This document shows positions 41,870-51,138 of a stretch of DNA of 64,000 bases, one piece after another (positions within the stretch are counted from its first letter, which is position 1; each line of letters starts with the position of its first letter). The translations under genes were made by a program, and so were the position numbers. Source of the DNA: Cryobacterium algoritolerans. GTDB lineage: Bacteria > Actinomycetota > Actinomycetes > Actinomycetales > Microbacteriaceae. The stretch spans positions 20,889-84,888 of the forward strand of contig NZ_SOFP01000063.1 of assembly GCF_004402785.1 (NCBI RefSeq), written 5' to 3'. The notes under the pieces were generated by a model. That model was given only the letters and a program-made list of their open reading frames with translations, made no database searches and was not told the origin of the DNA.

Positions 41870-42697
41870 TCAGTCGGACCGGACGATGAGCACGGGCACC
41901 GAGATATTCATCAGCACGTCGTGGGTGACCGAACCGATCACGGGCTGAGCCATCGCGTGCGGGTGGGAGACTCCGAGTATCAGCAGCGAAGCGCCGTTCC
42001 CTGCGTCGAGAAGAGCCTCCGCGGGTTCCCGGTGCACCAGCCGGCGACGCACCGTGATGAGCGGGGCAGCCTGTGCAGCATGCTCGGCAGCGTCAACGAG
42101 GAGCCGTTGGGCCGCACCGGTGCTGCCCGGCAGGTCAGCGGACGGGAGTACATGGCTCACCGGAGGGGCGTGCACCAGCAACAGTTCTTGGCCCAGCCGG
42201 GCTGCCTCGCGCGCCCCGCGGACGACGGCAGCGGCCGACCCGTCGAAACGATCGACGCCGACGACGACCCCCCGCCGGGTGTCGAAGGTGGTGTCGGGTA
42301 CGACCGCCACCGTGCAGCGGGCGGCCGCAGCCACCTGCACACTCCTCGAGCCGAGCACACGCCCGTGCAGGAACCCGGTCTTGTGGGTTCCGACAACCAG
42401 AAGGTCGCCGGAGGACGGCAGGCCGGCCAGGGTCCAGGCCGGACTGCCATGCTCGATCCTGGCAACCACTTCCACCCCGGGATATCGGTGCTCCGCGTCC
42501 GCCAGCTCGACGTCGAGCAATTCCCGAGCCCGACGCTCGGCCTCGACTGCGTAGCCGGCGCCGAGCAGACCCCATTCATCGTCGACGACATGGATGAGGA
42601 CGACCGGGCTGCCCTCCCCGGCCGACCGGGCGAGGGCCCAGTGGATGGCTGCTCGGCTCGGCCCGGATCCGTCTGCGCCGATGTAGCAGGTGGTCAC
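41870..42697 (-). CDS. Tandem-domain universal stress protein
   Basis: A 275-residue protein of two UspA domains. The first begins CYIGADGSGPSRAAIHWALA and includes GDLLVVGTHKTGFLHGRVLG. The second begins GVVVGVDRFDGSAAAVVRGA and ends LLILGVSHPHAMAQPVIGS, where the ATP-site glycines are partly changed (G-V-S-H-P-H). The GTG at 42697 shares GTGA with the stop of the upstream usp gene, so the two are coupled. Function is probably the same dormancy or stress role, perhaps with weaker ATP binding in the second domain. Confidence 0.87.
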   Translation of the reverse strand: MTTCYIGADGSGPSRAAIHWALARSAGEGSPVVLIHVVDDEWGLLGAGYAVEAERRARELLDVELADAEHRYPGVEVVARIEHGSPAWTLAGLPSSGDLLVVGTHKTGFLHGRVLGSRSVQVAAAARCTVAVVPDTTFDTRRGVVVGVDRFDGSAAAVVRGAREAARLGQELLLVHAPPVSHVLPSADLPGSTGAAQRLLVDAAEHAAQAAPLITVRRRLVHREPAEALLDAGNGASLLILGVSHPHAMAQPVIGSVTHDVLMNISVPVLIVRSD

Positions 42698-43566
42698 GGC
42701 TCCACCGGGTAGTCCGGCAGGCGTTCCGGTCGTGGGATAACCGCCACAGGGCATTTGAGGTTGAGCAGCACGTCGTGGCTGACCGAACCCAGGAACAGAC
42801 TGCCAACCGCGCCGCGACCGTGCGTGCCGACAACGACCATTTCCGCTTCCCCGGACGCGTCGACGAGGACCATTGCCGCGGGGCCATGTTCGAGCACTTC
42901 CCTCACGTCCAGACCCGGGTGCGCCGTGCGCACGCGATCGGCGGCTTCGGCGAGGATCGCAGCGTGCGCTTCCTGGAGATCGTGGAACGGGATGATCGCG
43001 CCATATTCGACCGCAATGGTGGCCGGTATCGACCAGGCGTGCACGACGTCGAGGACGCGTCCCAGACGGCTCGCCTCGCCGGCGGCGAAGGCGAGCGCCC
43101 CCTCGGCGGTTGCATCGTCCTCCAGCCCGACAGCGATGCTTCCTGCACTCGGGACCCAGACGGTAGGCACAACAACAACGGGACAGCGCGAGTGTGCGGC
43201 GAGACGCAGCGGAAGAGTCCCATAGACGGCCCCTGCCAATACTCCTGTCTTGTTCGTGCCGACGACAAGCAGGTCGGCGGATGCCGATGCTCTGACCAGC
43301 TCGTCTGCCGGGACCCCGCGTCGCACGTAACTCGTTTTTTTGATGTCGGGAGCCTCCTGTTCGACCCGCCGGGTCGCATCAGCGAGCGCCCGTTCATAGA
43401 TCGGCCGAAAGTCGTCGTCGGGCCCGCCTGCCGGGGCCCAGCCAAATTCGACGACGGTCGTCAGCTCGAGGCTCACGGGCTGGACCTTCGCGCGGGCGAG
43501 GGCCCAGTCGAGGGCGGCCGTGCTGGCCGGGCCCCCATCGATGGCAACGACGACTCTTTCGACCAT
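42694..43566 (-). CDS. Tandem-domain universal stress protein
   Basis: A 290-residue protein of two UspA domains. The first begins ERVVVAIDGGPASTAALDWA and includes ADLLVVGTNKTGVLAGAVYG. The second includes GSIAVGLEDDATAEGALAFA and ends with an intact ATP motif VVVGTHGRGAVGSLFLGSVS. I chose ATG 43566; upstream ATGs at 43584 and 43599 are possible. It is the first gene of a two-gene usp operon and is divergent from the histidine kinase gene with 140 bases between, a likely shared control region. Confidence 0.88.
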   Translation of the reverse strand: MVERVVVAIDGGPASTAALDWALARAKVQPVSLELTTVVEFGWAPAGGPDDDFRPIYERALADATRRVEQEAPDIKKTSYVRRGVPADELVRASASADLLVVGTNKTGVLAGAVYGTLPLRLAAHSRCPVVVVPTVWVPSAGSIAVGLEDDATAEGALAFAAGEASRLGRVLDVVHAWSIPATIAVEYGAIIPFHDLQEAHAAILAEAADRVRTAHPGLDVREVLEHGPAAMVLVDASGEAEMVVVGTHGRGAVGSLFLGSVSHDVLLNLKCPVAVIPRPERLPDYPVEP

Positions 43567-43706
43567 GACCGAACCCCGTTTCATCCTCAAAAACCTCATC
43601 GCGTCCTTGACCCCCTCAAGGGTCGCAGCCTGACCCGGCTGGGGGAAGGGCCGAACGTCCCACGCGAGTAGAATCCCTGCAACAGACCGAGAGGCGGATC
43701 ACGGCC

Positions 43707-45380
43707 ATGACCCCGGAACGCATCCTCAGCACAGTCACCGACCGGCTTCCCCTTCTGGCCGCGGCCGCCGAGCCGGAGGTGCGCCTGCGCAGCCTGCTCA
43801 GGGCCAACCAGTCCGTTGTCGAGCAACTGGACCTTTCCACGGTCCTGCGCCGCATCGTCGAAGTGGCGGTCGAACTCGTAGGCGCGCGTTACGGCGCCCT
43901 CGGTGTGATCGCGCCGAATGGTGGGCTTGAACAATTCATCCACGTCGGCATACCGGAGGGCCAGGCCGAACGGATCGGTCATCTGCCGGTCGGCAGGGGT
44001 CTGCTCGGCGCCTTGATCGATGATCCGCAACCGATCCGCCTGGCCAGGCTCCGCGACGACGGTCGGTCCGTCGGTTTCCCGGAGGGACATCCCGCGATGG
44101 ACAGCTTCCTGGGTGTTCCGGTGCGGGTTCGCGGAGCGGTTTTCGGCAACCTGTACCTGACCGAACCGGCGGCTGGCGCCTTCAGCGGCGAAGACGAGGA
44201 ATTGCTCGGCGCACTAGCGGCCACCGCTGGGATCGCCATCGAGAACGCACGCCTCTTCGACGAGACGCAGCGGCACCAGCGGTGGTCGGCCGGCACCGCC
44301 GAGATCAGTGCTGCGCTGCTGTCTGAACGCGCCGACGACCCGCGGGCGCTGCTCGCCGATCGGCTGGGGGCGATCGCGGGTGCCGACCTCGTCTGCGTCG
44401 TCGTGCCGGGAGGCTCCGAGACTCTTCTGGTTGACACCGCACGAGGCGAGCTCGCCGACCAGGTTCGCGGTCTCGTCTTCCCGGTATCCGCGGCGGTGTG
44501 CGGGCGGGCGCTGGAAAGCGGCCAGCCGTTCCTGACCGACGGCGCGGCGGGGCATCCCGACGAGGCCATCCTTGTCGGACCGGCAATGGTGATTCCGCTG
44601 AGGACGACGGGTAAGACCTACGGCGTCCTGACGGCGTCCCGCCGGGTGGGGCGATCTGGCTTCTCGTCCAGCGAGCTGGAGATGGCAGCGGATTTCGTGG
44701 GGCAGGCCGGTGTTGCACTCGAACTGGCTCGTGGCCGGGCGGTGCGACAGCGCCTGGCCGTTCTCGAGGACCGCAGCCGGATTGCCCGGGACCTGCATGA
44801 CCAGGTGATCCAGAGACTGTTCGCCGCCGGGCTGGGGCTGCAGGCCATTGCCGGCACGGGTGCCCCGCCGGACCTCAGGGTTCGGATCCTCGATCAGGTC
44901 GACGCGCTCGACGCGGCTATAGCCGAAATCCGAACGGCCATTTTCGCACTCTCAGCCGAGATCCACCCCGACCGGCCGTCGGTCCGGCACCGAATCCTCG
45001 ACGTGCTCGCCGAGCTTGGTCCGCTCTTCGAGCATCCCCCGCGGATCACGTTCACCGGCCCGATCGACCTGCTCACCCCGGATGCGCTGGCGGACGACCT
45101 CGTAGCGGTCATCCGTGAGGGGCTGACCAATGTACTCCGGCACGCGGAGGCCAGCGAGTCAACGGTGTCGGTCGGGGTCGCGGGCGATATCGTCACGGTG
45201 GACATCATCGATGACGGGGTAGGGCCCGGCGTGGCCGCCAGGTCAAGCGGCCTGGCCAACCTTGCGGCGCGTGCCCGGAGTTGGGATGGTGCCCTGGCCC
45301 TGACCGCAATCGACACGGGGGGAAGCTTTCTTCGGTGGAGCGCGCAGCTGACCGCCGCACGGGAAGGACCGGCACAGTGA
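43707..45380 (+). CDS. DosS/DevS-like GAF sensor histidine kinase
   Basis: A 557-residue kinase with two GAF domains (about 35-180 and 200-345) and a HisKA_3/HATPase core. The phospho-histidine is in RIARDLHDQVIQRLFAAGLG near 370, and the ATPase has REGLTNVLRHAEAS and DIIDDGVGPG. GAF1 shares LGALIDDPQPIRL and GHPAMDSFLGVPVR with DosS/DosT, in which GAF1 binds heme and senses O2, NO and CO. His128 in that segment may be the heme ligand, judged from memory of the family. It overlaps the regulator gene by GTGA. CO sensing is of interest given the cox operon in this window. Confidence 0.88.
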   Translation: MTPERILSTVTDRLPLLAAAAEPEVRLRSLLRANQSVVEQLDLSTVLRRIVEVAVELVGARYGALGVIAPNGGLEQFIHVGIPEGQAERIGHLPVGRGLLGALIDDPQPIRLARLRDDGRSVGFPEGHPAMDSFLGVPVRVRGAVFGNLYLTEPAAGAFSGEDEELLGALAATAGIAIENARLFDETQRHQRWSAGTAEISAALLSERADDPRALLADRLGAIAGADLVCVVVPGGSETLLVDTARGELADQVRGLVFPVSAAVCGRALESGQPFLTDGAAGHPDEAILVGPAMVIPLRTTGKTYGVLTASRRVGRSGFSSSELEMAADFVGQAGVALELARGRAVRQRLAVLEDRSRIARDLHDQVIQRLFAAGLGLQAIAGTGAPPDLRVRILDQVDALDAAIAEIRTAIFALSAEIHPDRPSVRHRILDVLAELGPLFEHPPRITFTGPIDLLTPDALADDLVAVIREGLTNVLRHAEASESTVSVGVAGDIVTVDIIDDGVGPGVAARSSGLANLAARARSWDGALALTAIDTGGSFLRWSAQLTAAREGPAQ

Positions 45381-46057
45381 TCCGCGTATTCCTGGTCGAC
45401 GACCACGAGGTCGTGCGCCGAGGCATCGCCGACCTGATCAACATGGAGGCCGATCTGGAGGTCGTGGGCGAGGCCTCGACGGCCAGGCAGGCTTTAGCGC
45501 GGGTCGCCGCGACGGTGCCGGATGTTGCCGTTCTCGACGTGCGCCTGCCCGACGGCAGCGGGATCGACGTCTGCCGTGCGATCAGGTCGCAGAACCCGAC
45601 GGTGCAGTGCCTGATCTTCACCGCGTTCGACGACGACGAGGCCACCTACGCGGCAGTGCTGGCCGGGGCATCCGGCTACGTCCTGAAGGATATCCGGGGC
45701 CAGCGGCTGATCGAGAGCATTCGACGGGCGGCCCTCGGCGAGATCCTGGTCACCCCAGCGGTGGCGGCGCACGTTGTTAGCAGGCTCGGGACAGATCGGG
45801 CCGAACCGGCGGCGACCCTCAGCGCCAGGGAGAGGCAGGTGCTCGAGCTCATCTCACGGGGCCTGACCAACCGCCAGATCGGCGAGCAGCTCGAACTAGC
45901 GGAGAAGACGGTCAAGAACTACGTCTCCGGACTGCTCGGGAAACTCGGGATGCAACGGCGCACCCAGGCGGCTGTCTTCGGTGCCGGCCTGCACAACCAC
46001 GAGCCGGACGGTGGGGACCGGATTCGGGCCTTCGGCACCGGTACGCTGGCAGAATGA
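45377..46057 (+). CDS. DosR/DevR-like response regulator
   Basis: A 226-residue NarL/LuxR-type regulator. The receiver domain has RVFLVDDHEVVRRGIADL (acidic pocket), the phosphoacceptor Asp in VAVLDVRLPDGSGIDVC near 55, and the Lys in GYVLKDI near 105. The DNA-binding domain has LSARERQVLELISRGLTNRQ and AEKTVKNYVSGLLGKLGM. It is very close to mycobacterial DevR in pattern. The GTG at 45377 is coupled to the kinase stop. Likely targets include the neighbouring usp genes. Confidence 0.9.
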   Translation: MIRVFLVDDHEVVRRGIADLINMEADLEVVGEASTARQALARVAATVPDVAVLDVRLPDGSGIDVCRAIRSQNPTVQCLIFTAFDDDEATYAAVLAGASGYVLKDIRGQRLIESIRRAALGEILVTPAVAAHVVSRLGTDRAEPAATLSARERQVLELISRGLTNRQIGEQLELAEKTVKNYVSGLLGKLGMQRRTQAAVFGAGLHNHEPDGGDRIRAFGTGTLAE

Positions 46058-46557
46058 CGCCAGAGCGCAGCGAAAGAGCAGTTCCGGGACCCGGGCAGGA
46101 ATCGGTCTGGGACTACCCGCGTCCTCCGCGAGTTGAGCGGAGCAGTGAGCGCGTGGTGATCAGGCTGGGCGGCGTTGTGATCGCGGACACGTCTGACGCG
46201 GTTCGCGTCCTCGAAACCAGCCACCCTCCGGTCTACTACTTACCGCGAACGGCGTTCCGCACGGGTAGTCTGGTGCCTGCGGCGGGACGGTCGATCTGCG
46301 AGTACAAGGGGTTGGCCACCTACCTGACCGTGGTGACCCCCGGTCGGCGCGAGGAGGCCGCGGCCTGGACTTACCCGACGCCCTGGAACGGCTATGCGGA
46401 ACTCGCCGGCCGGGTGGCCGTCTACCCGGGCCGGATGGACTCGTGCACCGTTGGGGGCGAAGTCGTCCACCCGCAACCAGGTGACTTCTACGGAGGCTGG
46501 ATCACTTCGCGCGTGGTCGGCCCGTTCAAGGGCACCCCCGGCACGCTCGGCTGGTGA
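46054..46557 (+). CDS. DUF427 domain-containing protein
   Basis: A 167-residue protein of DUF427, a small beta-rich family of unknown function common in Actinobacteria and fungi. Typical motifs are VVIRLGGVVIADTSDAVRVL near 35, HPPVYYLPRTAF near 57, SICEYKGLATYLTV near 80, and YPGRMDSCTVGGEVVHPQPG near 123. The start overlaps the response regulator stop by ATGA, so it is the third gene of that operon. Confidence 0.88.
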   Translation: MTPERSERAVPGPGQESVWDYPRPPRVERSSERVVIRLGGVVIADTSDAVRVLETSHPPVYYLPRTAFRTGSLVPAAGRSICEYKGLATYLTVVTPGRREEAAAWTYPTPWNGYAELAGRVAVYPGRMDSCTVGGEVVHPQPGDFYGGWITSRVVGPFKGTPGTLGW

Positions 46558-46820
46558 AATCGCTGTCTCCGGTCGGGTCGGTCCACCTGCGCTGTTGCCG
46601 CCCTCACAGCTACGGTCTGAGGGCCATGCGAGGGTGAACAGCCACCAGCATCACTTTGGTCGAGCCGATCATGGCGACCCTTGTGGCCGCGAGCTAGTGA
46701 CGGGCGAACGCCCGGAACCGGTCGGCTGGGCCGGGCTGTGCCCGATCATCGTCGCGGTCACACCGCTCATGATGGAACCTCGCCAGGAGAAACTGAACAT
46801 TCTTCGGTAGGATCGCATCC

Positions 46821-47090
46821 ATGTCCGAGTTCGCCTCGACGGGGCAGGATCCCCTCGAATCAATCGGCCCCGAACCGGTCGGCCCCGAACCGGTCGGCCC
46901 CGAAGCAGCCACAACGGGTTTCCGCCCGGTGCTGCCTGCCGGGGTGGATGAGGACCTGCCCGACGACGCCGATGATGTGTCGGGCGGGGTCCCGCCGCCG
47001 CGCGCCAGTCCCCGTGTCGAACCTGAGGAGAGTGCCATCCACGGACCGCGCCGCCGCCGGGGGCTTCGCCGCTGGTGGGCGCCGCGTTGA
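46821..47090 (+). CDS. Small hypothetical protein with GPEPV repeat
   Basis: A possible 89-residue protein. Near residue 15 it carries IGPEPVGPEPVGPEAA, encoded by a 15-base tandem repeat (46863-46905). An acidic stretch (DEDLPDDADD) and a basic end (PRRRRGLRRWW) follow. I recognise no family and the protein would be largely disordered. It follows 260 bases without a gene and ends 81 bases before the nif3-like gene. Codon bias supports it only weakly, and a decayed gene is the alternative. Confidence 0.45.
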   Translation: MSEFASTGQDPLESIGPEPVGPEPVGPEAATTGFRPVLPAGVDEDLPDDADDVSGGVPPPRASPRVEPEESAIHGPRRRRGLRRWWAPR

Positions 47091-47170
47091 CGCATCCGAA
47101 TTCGCCGGAGGACTGCCCGGGCCCGTCGCGTGGAAGGCGGCGGACGCCCAGCCGACGGTAGGCTGGCGAC

Positions 47171-47992
47171 GTGTCATTTTCGCTCGCCGCAGTAACCCGT
47201 ACCGTCCACGAATTGTGGCCGCTGGCCGGGGCAGAAGACTGGGACGCACCCGGTCTGGCCAGCGGTGATCCTGCACGCGACATCGAGGCTATTCACCTCG
47301 CAGTCGACGCCGTGGCAATCACCGTCGACGAGGCCATCGAGACCGGAGCCGACCTCCTGCTGGTGCACCACCCGCTGCTGCTTCGCGGTGTCACCTCGGT
47401 TGCCGCCGACCGGTACAAGGGAGCGCTGCTCAGCCGCCTGATCCGGGCAGATTGTGCCCTCTTGGCCGCGCATACCAACGCTGACGTCGTCGCCGACGGC
47501 GTTTCGGACATCCTCGCCCGTCGACTCGGCCTCGTCGACACCCGGCCGGTCTCCGAAGGGGCGGCGCCCGGAACGGGCATCGGCCGGGTGGGGCGATTGG
47601 AACGGCCGACAACGCTGGGCGGGTTGGCCCGCCGAGTCGCCGATCTCCTGCCCGCGACAGCGTCGGGAGTGCGGGTGTCCGGCGACTACGGCAGCATGGT
47701 CGAAACCGTGTCCGTCTGTGGCGGCGCCGGCGACTCGCTCCTCGGTGCCCCGGCCGTGGTCGGAAGCGATGTCTTTATCACCGCGGACCTGCGGCACCAC
47801 CCGGTGTCGGAGGCCCGAGAACAGGCTCGCCTCAACGGAAACACCCCGGCCCTGATGGACGTGTCACACTGGGCCAGCGAATGGCTGTGGCTGGACACCG
47901 CGGCCGATTCGTTGCGGCAGGCCCTGCCCGGAGTGCGGGTCACCGTCAGCGACCTCCGCACCGATCCGTGGGACTTCGTCATCGTGCAGTAA
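47171..47992 (+). CDS. Nif3-like dinuclear metal-centre protein
   Basis: A 273-residue NIF3/YbgI-family protein, hexameric metal-binding proteins of unclear activity, possibly GTP cyclohydrolase-like. Metal ligands are visible in DLLLVHHPLLLRG near 57, LLAAHTNADVVADGV near 96, and ALMDVSHWASEW near 228. The GTG at 47171 starts MSFSLAAVTRTVHE. In this family the gene often sits beside a zinc-ribbon protein gene and rnpB, as here, and the order is conserved in many Actinobacteria. Confidence 0.9.
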   Translation: MSFSLAAVTRTVHELWPLAGAEDWDAPGLASGDPARDIEAIHLAVDAVAITVDEAIETGADLLLVHHPLLLRGVTSVAADRYKGALLSRLIRADCALLAAHTNADVVADGVSDILARRLGLVDTRPVSEGAAPGTGIGRVGRLERPTTLGGLARRVADLLPATASGVRVSGDYGSMVETVSVCGGAGDSLLGAPAVVGSDVFITADLRHHPVSEAREQARLNGNTPALMDVSHWASEWLWLDTAADSLRQALPGVRVTVSDLRTDPWDFVIVQ

Positions 47993-48062
47993 CCTGCCCA
48001 GAACTCACGATTGCATTCAAACTCAATACCGCAAGCCCAATACCCCGAAGGTCAGGACACAA

Positions 48063-48800
48063 GTGAAGGCATCTCCAGTAGAACAGAAGGAGCTTCTCCG
48101 GCTTCAGGCCCTCGACATCAAGCTGCAGCAGGTCGAGCACCAGACGAAGGCGCTCCCACAGCACTCCGAGCTCAAGGAGCTCGGAGTCACTGCCGACAAG
48201 ACGCGGATGACCCTCGGCACCCGCACCGGCGCCTTGGAGGATATCCGAATCGAACTGCACCGGATCGAGTCGGATGTCGACGTGGTCGAGAAGCGGATCG
48301 CCAGGGACTCCGACCGGGTGCAGCACACCTCATCGGTGAAGGACGTTCAGGCGCTCGAGACCGAGCTTGCCGCGCTCCGTAAACGCCTCCTTGCGCTCGA
48401 GGAGATCGAGATTGCGGTCATGGAACGGCTTGAGGAAGCCGAGGGTGCCGTCGCTGCGGTGGAAGCTGAACGTGATGGGATCGCGGCCCGGGTCGTCGAG
48501 GCCGAGCAAGCCCGGGACCTGGGTCTCGCCGATCTGAACCGTCAGCTCGGCGAGCTGCGCCGTGACCGTGCGGCCATCGCCGGTAGCATCACCGACGACC
48601 TGGCCGCGCTCTACGAGAAGCGGTTCGTGTCGGGACGGGGCAACGCGGCGGCCCTGCTCCGCGCCCGCACCTGCAGCGGCTGCACGATCACGCTCACCGG
48701 CAGTGACCTTGACGCCGTCCGCTCCTCGCCGGCCGACGAAGTACTGTTCTGCCCGGACTGCGGCGCGATTCTCGTGCGCACGGAGGAGTCGGGGATCTGA
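48063..48800 (+). CDS. C4-type zinc ribbon coiled-coil protein
   Basis: A 245-residue protein with a long coiled coil (residues about 5-185, heptads through LLRLQALDIKLQQVEHQTKA and ELAALRKRLLALEEIEIAV). It ends with a zinc ribbon whose ligands lie in CSGC near 203 and CPDC near 232. The family resembles Helicobacter HP0958/CT398 and is proposed to bind RNA or chaperone partners. The GTG at 48063 is used. It follows the nif3-like gene by 70 bases and precedes rnpB by 34. Confidence 0.9.
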   Translation: MKASPVEQKELLRLQALDIKLQQVEHQTKALPQHSELKELGVTADKTRMTLGTRTGALEDIRIELHRIESDVDVVEKRIARDSDRVQHTSSVKDVQALETELAALRKRLLALEEIEIAVMERLEEAEGAVAAVEAERDGIAARVVEAEQARDLGLADLNRQLGELRRDRAAIAGSITDDLAALYEKRFVSGRGNAAALLRARTCSGCTITLTGSDLDAVRSSPADEVLFCPDCGAILVRTEESGI

Positions 48801-48833
48801 GTCGGACTTCGCCCCTGTAGACTAGGTCTTCGG

Positions 48834-49208
48834 AATGGGTCGGCAAGACGGTCGCGACATCCGGTGCCGCAGGGCGTCGGATGCCGAGGAACGTCCGGGC
48901 TCCAGAGAGCAGGGCGGTGGGTAACACCCACCCGGGGCAACCCGCGAGACAGTGCCACAGAAAGTAGACCGCCCCCGGCTTCGGCCGGGGGTAAGGGTGA
49001 AACGGTGGTGTAAGAGACCACCAGAGGCCAGGGTGACCTGGTCGGCTTGGTAAACCTCGTCCGGAGCAAGGTCAGACAGGAAACGTTAAGGCGGCTCGCC
49101 GAGTTTCCGGGTAGACCGCTAGAGGGCTGCGGCAACGTAGTCCCCAGATAGATGGCCGTCCAAGGTGCTTCGCGCACCGGGACAGAACCCGGCGTATCAG
49201 CCGGCCCA
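48834..49208 (+). ncRNA. rnpB: RNase P RNA, bacterial class A
   Basis: The catalytic RNA that trims tRNA 5' ends. The end pairing P1 is AATGGGTCGGC with GCCGGCCCATT. Conserved region I is visible as GAGGAACGTCCGGGCTCC near 48889, and the 3' conserved core as ACAGAACCCGGCGTATCAG near 49182. P3-like and P12-like stems (CCCCCGGCTTCGGCCGGGGG near 48972) are present. Its size of about 375 nt fits actinobacterial type A. Confidence 0.93.
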
Positions 49209-49244
49209 TTCCACTTCCTCGCCCACTGATCCAGCCGGCGGTGG

Positions 49245-49278
49245 GCCCGGTCCCCGACGCGGATCCGGGCCGGGGACC
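49245..49278. terminator. Hairpin after rnpB
   Basis: CCGGTCCCCG (49245-49254) pairs perfectly with CGGGGACCGG (49269-49278) around a 14-base loop that can pair further. It is followed by TTCT and lies between rnpB and the convergent ppgK. Confidence 0.75.
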
Positions 49279-49286
49279 GGTTCTGC

Positions 49287-50051
49287 TCAGCCCCGGTTCT
49301 TGACGGCGAGCGCCGCCGCGCCGAGGATCCCGGCGTTGTTTCGGTGGACCGCGGGGATGATCGGCGTCTTCAGGTTCAACAGCGGCAGGAAGTGCTGGTG
49401 GTGCTTCGACACCCCGCCACCGACGATGAAGAGGTCGGGGGAGAAGAGCATCTCCAGGGTCGAGTAGTACTTGTGCAGTCGGCCGGTCCACTTCTCCCAA
49501 CTCAGGTCTTCCCGTTCCTTCGCGGCGTAAGCAGCGCGAGTCTCGTAGTCCACGCCGTCGATCTGGAGGTGGCCGAGCTCTGTGTTCGGCACCAGGATAC
49601 CGCCGTTGAGCAGAGCGGTTCCGATGCCCGTCCCGAGGGTGGTCAGGATGACGACGCCGGGGACCCCCTTCGCTGCGCCGAATTGTGACTCGGCGTAACC
49701 GGCGGCATCCGCGTCGTTGACGAAGTGGATGGGGTGGCCGAGGCCCTTTTCGAACAGCTTCTCCGCGGCGAGGCCGATCCACCTATCTGAGACGTTTGCC
49801 GCCGACATCGTGTGGCCGTTCTTGACCACGGCTGGGAAGCAGATCCCGATCGGGAGGCCGGGGGCTGAGGCCTTTTCCGACACCGTCTTCAGCAGGTCCT
49901 TCACCGTGTCGACGATGTCGGCCGGACGACCGCCCTTCGGCGTGGGCAGCTTCACCCGATCGGAGAGGAGAGCGCCGGTAGAGAGGTCTACCACCGCGCC
50001 TTTGATTCCGGTGCCGCCGATGTCAATGCCGATTGCCGTGGTTGAACTCAT
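49287..50051 (-). CDS. ppgK: Polyphosphate glucokinase
   Basis: A 254-residue ROK-family kinase of the actinobacterial PpgK type, which phosphorylates glucose using polyphosphate (and often ATP). The phosphate loop is IGIDIGGTGIKGAVVDL near 7. The catalytic Asp is in HFVNDADAAGYAESQFG near 110, the adenine/phosphate segment is VILTTLGTGIGTALLNG near 134, and the end is NAGILGAAALAV. The length matches. It lies 17 bases after the methionine aminopeptidase gene on the same strand. Confidence 0.92.
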   Translation of the reverse strand: MSSTTAIGIDIGGTGIKGAVVDLSTGALLSDRVKLPTPKGGRPADIVDTVKDLLKTVSEKASAPGLPIGICFPAVVKNGHTMSAANVSDRWIGLAAEKLFEKGLGHPIHFVNDADAAGYAESQFGAAKGVPGVVILTTLGTGIGTALLNGGILVPNTELGHLQIDGVDYETRAAYAAKEREDLSWEKWTGRLHKYYSTLEMLFSPDLFIVGGGVSKHHQHFLPLLNLKTPIIPAVHRNNAGILGAAALAVKNRG

Positions 50052-50067
50052 GGTTAGAACCTATCGG

Positions 50068-50934
50068 TTAGGGGAGCGTCAGGATCTCCGCACCGGTCTC
50101 GGTGACGACGAGGGTGTGCTCGAATTGCGCCGTGATGCTCTTGTCCTTGGTGGTGACGGTCCAGTCGTCGGCCCACATGTCCCAGTCGGGAGAACCCAGG
50201 GTGAGCATGGGTTCGATCGTGAACACCATGCCTACCTCCATCACGGTGTCATAGACCGGCGCGGAGTCGTAGTGGGGGATGATCAGCCCGGAGTGGAAGG
50301 CCTCGCCGACGCCATGTCCCGTGAAGTCGCGGACGACCCCGTAGTTGAAGCGTTTGGCGTAGGACTCGATGGTGCGGCCGATCACGTTGACCTGGCGGCC
50401 GGGGGCGACGGCCTTGATGCCGCGGGCGAGGGCCTCACGGGTTCGCTCGACAAGCAGTGTCACTTCGTCGCTGGCCTGGCCGACGATGAACGTGACGTTC
50501 GTGTCCCCGTGCACGCCGTTCTTGTACGCGGTGATGTCGATGTTGACGAGGTCGCCCTCCTCCAGCACCGTGGTGTCCGGGATGCCGTGGCAGATCACCT
50601 CGTTCACCGAGCTGCACAGCGACTTCGGATACCCGCGGTAGCCGAGCGTCGACGGGTACGCGTCGTTGGCGACCAGGAAATCGTGGCCGACCACGTCGAG
50701 TTGTTCTGTGGTGACACCGGGGCGGATCGCCCGCCCAACCGCTTCAATCGCCCGGGCCGCGATCCGGCCGGATTCGCGAATGAGTTCGACCTTCCGGCTC
50801 GAGTAGACATCGGAGCCGGTGAATCGTGCCGGGGATTCCTTCCCGACGTATTCCGGGCGGGTGATGTGGCGGGGTACTGGTCGGGTCGGGGATACCGTTC
50901 CGGGGAGCAGGTGACCGATGGAATCCTTAGGCAT
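50068..50934 (-). CDS. map: Methionine aminopeptidase, type I
   Basis: A 288-residue metallopeptidase that removes initiator methionine. The N-terminal ~40 residues are the extension typical of actinobacterial MapB proteins, with a proline-rich SH3-binding-like segment. Metal ligands are in [20 protein letters not shown] (two Asp), [15 protein letters not shown] (His), [10 protein letters not shown] (Glu) and [10 protein letters not shown] (Glu). It is divergent from the small SPOR-like gene, with 12 bases between the two starts. Confidence 0.93.
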   Translation of the reverse strand: MPKDSIGHLLPGTVSPTRPVPRHITRPEYVGKESPARFTGSDVYSSRKVELIRESGRIAARAIEAVGRAIRPGVTTEQLDVVGHDFLVANDAYPSTLGYRGYPKSLCSSVNEVICHGIPDTTVLEEGDLVNIDITAYKNGVHGDTNVTFIVGQASDEVTLLVERTREALARGIKAVAPGRQVNVIGRTIESYAKRFNYGVVRDFTGHGVGEAFHSGLIIPHYDSAPVYDTVMEVGMVFTIEPMLTLGSPDWDMWADDWTVTTKDKSITAQFEHTLVVTETGAEILTLP

Positions 50935-50946
50935 AGGATCAAGCTT

Positions 50947-51135
50947 ATGTCCGAAGATGAGCGAGAGCAGTTCTGGTACAACATGCGCACCGGTGCGGTC
51001 GAACAGGGTTTCGAGTCCCCGTCGGTCGACCGGGTCGGCCCATTCGCCACCAGGGAGGAGGCGTCGCGCGCGCTTGAGAAGCTGAGGGCGAACAGCGCCA
51101 AGTGGGCCGCTGACGACGCGGCTGACGGGCGTTAG
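50947..51135 (+). CDS. Small SPOR-like protein
   Basis: A 62-residue protein resembling the SPOR fold in miniature: [20 protein letters not shown], then [20 protein letters not shown]. This type occurs beside map and panB/glnA in Microbacteriaceae. In SPOR domains the G-PF-x-x-x-x-x-A motif binds denuded peptidoglycan strands; with no leader or membrane helix, that role here is uncertain. It is convergent with panB, three bases apart. Confidence 0.8.
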   Translation: MSEDEREQFWYNMRTGAVEQGFESPSVDRVGPFATREEASRALEKLRANSAKWAADDAADGR

Positions 51136-51138
51136 CGC

